In this document: positions 6,135 to 10,926 of the stretch, piece after piece | How positions within the stretch are numbered: the stretch's first letter is position 1 | Layout of the letters: each line of letters opens with the position of its first letter | Notes under the pieces: model-generated | The model's database searches: none | What the model saw: only the letters and a program-made list of their open reading frames with translations | Told to the model about the DNA's origin: nothing | DNA from: COE1 sp964445375 | GTDB taxonomy: Bacteria > Bacillota > Clostridia > Lachnospirales > Lachnospiraceae | Assembly (NCBI GenBank): GCA_964445375.1 | Contig: CAYUKO010000128.1 | Location: forward strand, 1 to 10,926 | Direction of reading: 5' to 3' | DNA: 10,926 nucleotides | Made by a program: the position numbers and the translations under genes

Positions 6135-6174
6135 TAAAACAGTTTTAAAAAGTATTTTAAGGAGAAGCAAAAGG

Positions 6175-7521
6175 ATGAATCATGATAAGGATATGACTAC
6201 GGGGAATCCGTTTATATTAATTGGAACATTTTCTTTTTCATTAATAATCGGAAATATATTCCAGCAACTATATATGGTGGTTGATAGCATGATAATTGGT
6301 AAGAAAATCGGACCATTGGGTCTGGCTGCGATTGGAGGAACAGAATGGTTGATTTTCTTAGTGCAAGGTTTTGTAATTGGCTTAATTCAAGGTTTTTCCG
6401 TCATACTTGGCAATAAGTATGGTGAAAAAGATGAACAGGCTTTTGAGGCATATTATCAAAAATCAAAAAAGATATGTTTTGTACTGTCAATGGTACTTGT
6501 CATTTTATTAGTAGCGATATCTGATATATTATTAGAGCTTATCGGTACAAAAGAGGAAGTTTTTTGCTATGCAAAACAATATGTAAATATTATTTTTGGG
6601 GGATTGCCGTTTTTGATATTTTATCAATTTTTTGCTGCTACATTGAGGTGTCGAGGTAACAGCAGGATTTATTTGACGGCAATGACCGTTTCATCCGTAT
6701 GCAACATTATTTTGGATATACTCTTTGTTTTTGTTTTAAACATTGGAATAATTGGCGCTGCTTGCGGTACCATTATCTCAGAATTTATCGTGATGATGAT
6801 ATGTGGATATCATGTTAACAAAGGAAGAAAAACACAAAGGATTAAATCTGAAACATATAAAGAAAAAGGCACCGTAAAACAATTGATGTTTATTGGTCTT
6901 CCTATGGCAATGCAGAGTGTCATAACGGCTATTGGTGGCTTAATTGTTGTAAATAGAATCAATCAATATGAAATCCCATTTCTTACAGGATATACAGTCG
7001 CAGGAAAGTTATATGCACTTTTAGAAATTGCAGCATCGTCATATGGTTTGGCAGTTGCAACTTATGTTTCACAAAATTATGGAGCCAATAAGTATCAAAG
7101 AATTAAAAAAGGGGTTCGTTCAAGCCTGGTAATTGGGGTGATAACTTCATTTATTTGCTCTTGCATCATGATTTGTGGAGGCAAAGAAATCATGTGGTTA
7201 TTTATAGATCCTTCGGACATGGCATATAAAGTGATAGAGTATGGTTATCGTTATCTTAAGATATTAGCAATCTTTTTCCCATTTTTATATATTTTGTATA
7301 TTATCAGGGCTGCATTGCAGGGAATCAATAACTCAATGATTCCAATGATATCAAGTTTCGCACAACTGACAATGAGACTTCTATGTGCCATTATATTAAC
7401 AAAATTTATAGGAAGTCATGGTATCTATTGGGGTGAGATAACAGCGTGGTTATTTGCAGACTTAATCCTAATCGTTTCGTATTATTATAATATGCATAAG
7501 ATAGGAATGTATCGAAAATAA
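6175..7521 (+). CDS. MATE-family multidrug/toxin efflux transporter (second copy)
   Basis: Second MATE-family antiporter, 448 residues, about twelve membrane segments. Visible signatures: MTTGNPFILIGTFSFSLIIG at the N-terminus, then NIFQQLYMVVDSMIIGKKIG in helix 1, FAATLRCRGNSRIYL after helix 5, and GLPMAMQSVITAIGG opening the second half. It is clearly divergent from the first MATE (different helix-1 and loop sequences), so it is not a recent tandem duplicate. The frame is open upstream to a TTG at 6106, but that TTG is the -35 hexamer of the promoter. The true start is ATG 6175, with AAGGAG (6159-6164) 10 bases before it. It is a monocistronic gene bounded by a terminator upstream and the carB promoter downstream; no clear terminator is seen in 7522-7575. 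The substrate is unknown. Confidence 0.9.
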   Translation: MNHDKDMTTGNPFILIGTFSFSLIIGNIFQQLYMVVDSMIIGKKIGPLGLAAIGGTEWLIFLVQGFVIGLIQGFSVILGNKYGEKDEQAFEAYYQKSKKICFVLSMVLVILLVAISDILLELIGTKEEVFCYAKQYVNIIFGGLPFLIFYQFFAATLRCRGNSRIYLTAMTVSSVCNIILDILFVFVLNIGIIGAACGTIISEFIVMMICGYHVNKGRKTQRIKSETYKEKGTVKQLMFIGLPMAMQSVITAIGGLIVVNRINQYEIPFLTGYTVAGKLYALLEIAASSYGLAVATYVSQNYGANKYQRIKKGVRSSLVIGVITSFICSCIMICGGKEIMWLFIDPSDMAYKVIEYGYRYLKILAIFFPFLYILYIIRAALQGINNSMIPMISSFAQLTMRLLCAIILTKFIGSHGIYWGEITAWLFADLILIVSYYYNMHKIGMYRK

Positions 7522-7575
7522 AACCGTTGGTACATTATAATAAAAGAAAAGTTTTAATTTCCTGCACAATAGAAA

Positions 7576-7605
7576 TTGACAGCAGTTGTTGTATAATGAT
7601 ACAAT
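7576..7605 (+). promoter_or_regulatory. carB promoter
   Basis: TTGACA (7576-7581), an 18-base spacer, TACAAT (7600-7605). A perfect TATAAT at 7592-7597 also exists, but only 10 bases from that -35 and with no other -35 in place. Transcription should start near 7612, leaving a leader of only about 35 bases, too short for a pyrimidine attenuator. Confidence 0.65.
7589..7604 (+). promoter_or_regulatory. ARG-box-like inverted repeat over the carB -10 region
   Basis: TTGTATAATGATACAA has two perfect 6-base arms around AATG. It fits the general ArgR/AhrC half-site pattern nTGnAT-wwww-ATnCAn except for one G in the central A/T stretch. It overlaps the -10 hexamer, a position where a bound repressor would block polymerase. 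Regulation of carB by arginine is an inference. Confidence 0.45.
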
Positions 7606-7647
7606 AATCCGAAATGAGAAAAAATATATGATTCAGGAGGAATTCTC

Positions 7648-10600
7648 ATGCCAAAGAGATCGGATATTAATAAGATTTTAATTATTGGTTCAGGCCCAAT
7701 TATTATCGGACAGGCTTGTGAGTTTGATTATTCAGGAACTCAGGCTTGTAAAGCACTTCGTAAGTTAGGATACGAGATTGTACTTGTAAACTCTAACCCA
7801 GCAACTATTATGACAGACCCGGAAACAGCAGATGTTACTTACATTGAGCCGTTAAACGTGGAACGTCTTGAGCAGATTATTGCTAAGGAACGTCCAGATG
7901 CATTGCTTCCTAACTTAGGTGGACAGTCTGGACTTAACTTATGTTCAGAATTAAATAAGGCTGGTATCCTTGAAAAATATAACGTTGAAGTAATCGGTGT
8001 TCAGGTAGATGCTATTGAGCGTGGTGAGGACCGTATCGAGTTCAAGAAGACCATGGACAAGCTTGGAATTGAAATGGCTCGTAGTGAAGTAGCTTATTCT
8101 GTTGATGAAGCACTTGCTATTGCTGATAAGCTTGGTTATCCGGTTGTTTTACGTCCGGCATACACTATGGGTGGTGCAGGCGGTGGTCTTGTATATAATA
8201 AGGAAGAGTTGCAGACAGTATGTGCAAGAGGCTTGAAAGCAAGTCTTGTAGGTCAGGTTTTAGTAGAAGAATCTATTCTTGGCTGGGAAGAGTTGGAGTT
8301 AGAGGTTGTTCGTGACGCTGATAACAACATCATTACTGTATGTTTCATTGAAAATATTGATCCACTTGGCGTACACACAGGTGATTCTTTCTGTTCAGCA
8401 CCTATGCTTACAATCTCAGAGGAATGCCAGAAGAGATTGCAGGAGCAGGCATATAAAATCGTTGAGTCCGTACAGGTAATCGGTGGAACGAATGTACAGT
8501 TCGCACATGATCCTGTTACAGATCGTATTATTGTTATTGAAATTAATCCACGTACATCCCGTTCCTCTGCATTAGCATCTAAGGCTACTGGATTCCCAAT
8601 CGCTTTAGTATCTGCTATGCTTGCAGCTGGACTTACCTTAAAGGACATTCCATGTGGTAAGTACGGAACACTTGATAAGTATGTTCCAGATGGAGATTAT
8701 GTCGTAATCAAGTTTGCTCGTTGGGCTTTTGAGAAGTTCAAGGGTGTTGAAGATAAGCTTGGAACACAGATGCGTGCAGTAGGCGAAGTTATGAGTATCG
8801 GTAAGACTTATAAGGAAGCTTTCCAGAAAGCAATTCGTTCTTTGGAAACAGGTCGTTATGGTCTTGGACATGCTAAGGATTTCGATACATTAAGCAAGGA
8901 AGAATTACTTCGTAGACTTGCTACAGCATCCAGTGAGCGTCATTTCCAGATGTATGAGGCACTTCGTAAGGGTGCGACTGTAGAAGAGATTCAGGAAATC
9001 ACAAAGGTAAAGGCATACTTTATCGAGCAGATGAAGGAATTAGTAGAGGAAGAAGAAGCAATTATGAAGTGCAAAGGCAGCATGATTAGTGATGAAATGC
9101 TGACTTCTGCAAAGAAGAATGGTTTCTCTGACAAGTACTTGAGCCAGTTATTAGAGATTTCTGAAGAATCTATCCGCAATCGTCGTATTGAAATTGGTAT
9201 TGAAGAAGCTTGGGAAGGTGTTCATGTAAGTGGAACAGAGAATAGTGCATACTATTATTCAACATACAATGCGCCTGACAAGAATCCGGTAAATACAGAT
9301 AAGCAGAAGATTATGATTTTGGGCGGTGGTCCTAACCGTATCGGACAGGGTATCGAGTTCGACTACTGTTGTGTACACGCAGCACTTGCATTAAAGAAGC
9401 TTGGATTTGAAACAATTATCGTAAACTGTAATCCAGAGACAGTATCAACGGATTATGATACTTCTGATAAGTTATACTTTGAGCCATTAACTTTAGAAGA
9501 TGTTTTAAGTATCTATAAGAAAGAAAATCCTGTTGGTGTTATCGCTCAGTTTGGTGGTCAGACTCCATTAAATCTTGCTGCAGAGCTTGAAAAGAATGGT
9601 GTTAAGATTCTTGGTACCGCTCCTTCTGTTATTGATTTAGCAGAAGACCGTGACCTTTTCCGTGAAATGATGGAGAAGCTTGAGATTCCTATGCCAGAAT
9701 CAGGAATGGCTACAACAGTAGAAGAAGCAGTAGAAATTGCTAACAAGATTGGTTATCCGGTAATGGTACGTCCTTCTTATGTATTAGGCGGACGTGGTAT
9801 GGAAGTTGTCTATGATGACGAGAGCATGACAGGATATATGAAGGCGGCAGTAGGTGTTACACCGGATCGTCCTATCCTGATTGACCGTTTCTTGAATCAC
9901 GCATTAGAGTGTGAAGCAGATGCTATCAGTGATGGTACACATGCATTCGTACCAGCTGTTATGGAGCATATTGAGCTTGCAGGTATTCACTCAGGTGACT
10001 CTGCTTGTATCATTCCATCGGTTCACATCACTCCTGAAAATGTAGAAACAATTAAGGAATATACAAGAAAGATCGCAGAAGAGATGCATGTTAAGGGTCT
10101 TATGAATATGCAGTATGCTATCGAAAATGGCAAGGTTTATGTTCTGGAAGCAAACCCAAGAGCATCCCGTACAGTACCTTTGGTATCTAAGGTATGTAAT
10201 ATTCGTATGGTACCTATCGCAACGGATATCATTACATCAGAAATTACAGGTCGTCCTTCACCAGTTCCAGCTTTGAAGGAACAGGTAATTCCAAACTATG
10301 GTGTAAAGGAAGCGGTATTCCCATTCAATATGTTCCAGGAAGTTGACCCTGTATTAGGACCTGAAATGCGTTCAACAGGTGAAGTACTTGGATTATCTCA
10401 GTCTTATGGTGAAGCATTCTATAAGGCTCAGGAAGGATGTCAGTCTAAGCTTCCATTAGAAGGAACTGTGCTTATCTCTGTTAATGACAAGGATAAGAAT
10501 GAAGTAGTTGAAGTAGCAAAGGCATTCAAGGAAAATGGTTTCAATATCGTTGCTACTGGTGGTACTTATGATTTGATTACTTCTGAAGGAATTGAAGCAA

Positions 10601-10872
10601 CAAAGGTTAAGAAGTTATACGAAGGCCGTCCAAACGTTGCAGATATGATTACAAATGGAGAGGTTCAGTTAGTTGTTAATACTCCAATTGGTAAAGACAG
10701 CGTTACAGAAGACAGCTACTTAAGAAAAGCAGCTATCAAAGCTAAGATTCCTTACTTTACCACGATTGCAGCTGCAAAGGCAACCGCAGAAGGTATCAAT
10801 TATGTAAAATCACATGAATGTAATGAGTTAAAGTCCTTACAGGAATTACACAGCGAGATTCATGATAAATAA
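7648..10872 (+). CDS. carB: Carbamoyl-phosphate synthetase, large (ammonia-using) subunit
   Basis: Makes carbamoyl phosphate from bicarbonate, two ATP and ammonia supplied by the glutaminase subunit CarA, for pyrimidine and arginine synthesis in the cytosol. It is full length at 1074 residues. The carboxyphosphate half (1-~400) has GSGPIIIGQACEFDYSG from residue 14, Arg129, Arg169, His243 and EINPR (Glu298, Asn300), matching known catalytic positions of the E. coli enzyme. The oligomerisation region is ~400-550. The second synthetase half begins at GGGPNRIGQGIEFDY (~558) with RPSYVLGGRGME (Arg708) and EANPRASR (Glu834, Asn836). The C-terminal MGS-like allosteric domain (~940 on) keeps ATGGT (Thr970, Thr973), KLYEGRPN and VVNTP, the positions that bind UMP in E. 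coli, so feedback control is likely intact. The ATG has AGGAGG about 6 bases upstream. No carA is seen in the window. Frequent CGT and GGT codons contrast with the AGA-rich neighbours. Confidence 0.98.
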   Translation: MPKRSDINKILIIGSGPIIIGQACEFDYSGTQACKALRKLGYEIVLVNSNPATIMTDPETADVTYIEPLNVERLEQIIAKERPDALLPNLGGQSGLNLCSELNKAGILEKYNVEVIGVQVDAIERGEDRIEFKKTMDKLGIEMARSEVAYSVDEALAIADKLGYPVVLRPAYTMGGAGGGLVYNKEELQTVCARGLKASLVGQVLVEESILGWEELELEVVRDADNNIITVCFIENIDPLGVHTGDSFCSAPMLTISEECQKRLQEQAYKIVESVQVIGGTNVQFAHDPVTDRIIVIEINPRTSRSSALASKATGFPIALVSAMLAAGLTLKDIPCGKYGTLDKYVPDGDYVVIKFARWAFEKFKGVEDKLGTQMRAVGEVMSIGKTYKEAFQKAIRSLETGRYGLGHAKDFDTLSKEELLRRLATASSERHFQMYEALRKGATVEEIQEITKVKAYFIEQMKELVEEEEAIMKCKGSMISDEMLTSAKKNGFSDKYLSQLLEISEESIRNRRIEIGIEEAWEGVHVSGTENSAYYYSTYNAPDKNPVNTDKQKIMILGGGPNRIGQGIEFDYCCVHAALALKKLGFETIIVNCNPETVSTDYDTSDKLYFEPLTLEDVLSIYKKENPVGVIAQFGGQTPLNLAAELEKNGVKILGTAPSVIDLAEDRDLFREMMEKLEIPMPESGMATTVEEAVEIANKIGYPVMVRPSYVLGGRGMEVVYDDESMTGYMKAAVGVTPDRPILIDRFLNHALECEADAISDGTHAFVPAVMEHIELAGIHSGDSACIIPSVHITPENVETIKEYTRKIAEEMHVKGLMNMQYAIENGKVYVLEANPRASRTVPLVSKVCNIRMVPIATDIITSEITGRPSPVPALKEQVIPNYGVKEAVFPFNMFQEVDPVLGPEMRSTGEVLGLSQSYGEAFYKAQEGCQSKLPLEGTVLISVNDKDKNEVVEVAKAFKENGFNIVATGGTYDLITSEGIEATKVKKLYEGRPNVADMITNGEVQLVVNTPIGKDSVTEDSYLRKAAIKAKIPYFTTIAAAKATAEGINYVKSHECNELKSLQELHSEIHDK

Positions 10873-10926
10873 GTAAAATGACAAAAGGTCAATGGATTGT
10901 GTGAGAAACACGGTTAAGTGTAAAAC
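10873..10926. other. Short non-coding tail after carB
   Basis: The 54 bases after the carB stop hold only two short dyads, TGAC/GTCA near 10879-10892 and GTGT/ACAC near 10900-10912. Neither has a U-run, so no terminator is called; the downstream gene is outside the window. Confidence 0.4.

Noticed and set aside
6106..6174. N-terminal extension of the second MATE protein from a TTG start
   Set aside because: The TTG is the first part of a TTGACA -35 hexamer with a matching -10 at 6129-6134, and a proper ribosome binding site serves the ATG at 6175. The extra 23 residues would lie upstream of the transcript start.
3147..7521. The two MATE genes as a tandem duplication
   Set aside because: Their sequences differ throughout apart from family motifs, and they have different promoters and terminators.

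Overview
The window is AT-rich chromosomal DNA from a low-GC Gram-positive anaerobe. The best guess is a Clostridia member of the Lachnospiraceae type. The basis is strong AGGAGG-type ribosome binding sites, TTGACA/TATAAT-type promoters, U-tailed intrinsic terminators, many AGA/ATA codons, a yybP-ykoY riboswitch, and an ECF sigma/anti-sigma pair of a kind common in that group. Genus and species cannot be fixed from the sequence alone. All eight genes lie on the + strand. No tRNA, rRNA, insertion sequence, CRISPR array or phage gene was seen.

Layout. (1) 23-1244: a two-gene ThrE-type exporter operon, with the N-terminal DUF1212 half and the C-terminal half encoded as separate proteins. (2) 1263-1910: a complete riboswitch-controlled unit. 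It has a promoter, a yybP-ykoY (Mn2+) aptamer, an overlapping intrinsic terminator, and a 139-residue soluble protein of unknown function that contains an internal repeat. This is the most interesting part of the window. (3) 2053-3018: an APH/choline-kinase-fold phosphotransferase. (4) 3029-4622: a strong promoter followed at once by a terminator, then a MATE exporter with its own terminator. (5) 4670-6090: an ECF sigma factor and an overlapping single-pass membrane anti-sigma-like protein, preceded by a long hairpin and a 16-bp perfect palindrome and closed by a terminator. (6) 6106-7521: a second MATE exporter with its own sigmaA-type promoter. (7) 7576-10872: carB, the large subunit of carbamoyl-phosphate synthetase, whose promoter overlaps an ARG-box-like inverted repeat. 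No carA is next to it in the window.

How they work together: mostly as independent short transcription units, each with its own promoter or terminator. Three are transporters (a ThrE pair and two MATE proteins). The sigma/anti-sigma pair is translationally coupled and probably senses an envelope signal. It sits between the two MATE genes, but the second MATE gene has a good housekeeping promoter, so a regulatory link is only a hypothesis. carB is a metabolic housekeeping gene with a codon choice (many CGT and GGT codons) unlike its neighbours, as expected for high expression.
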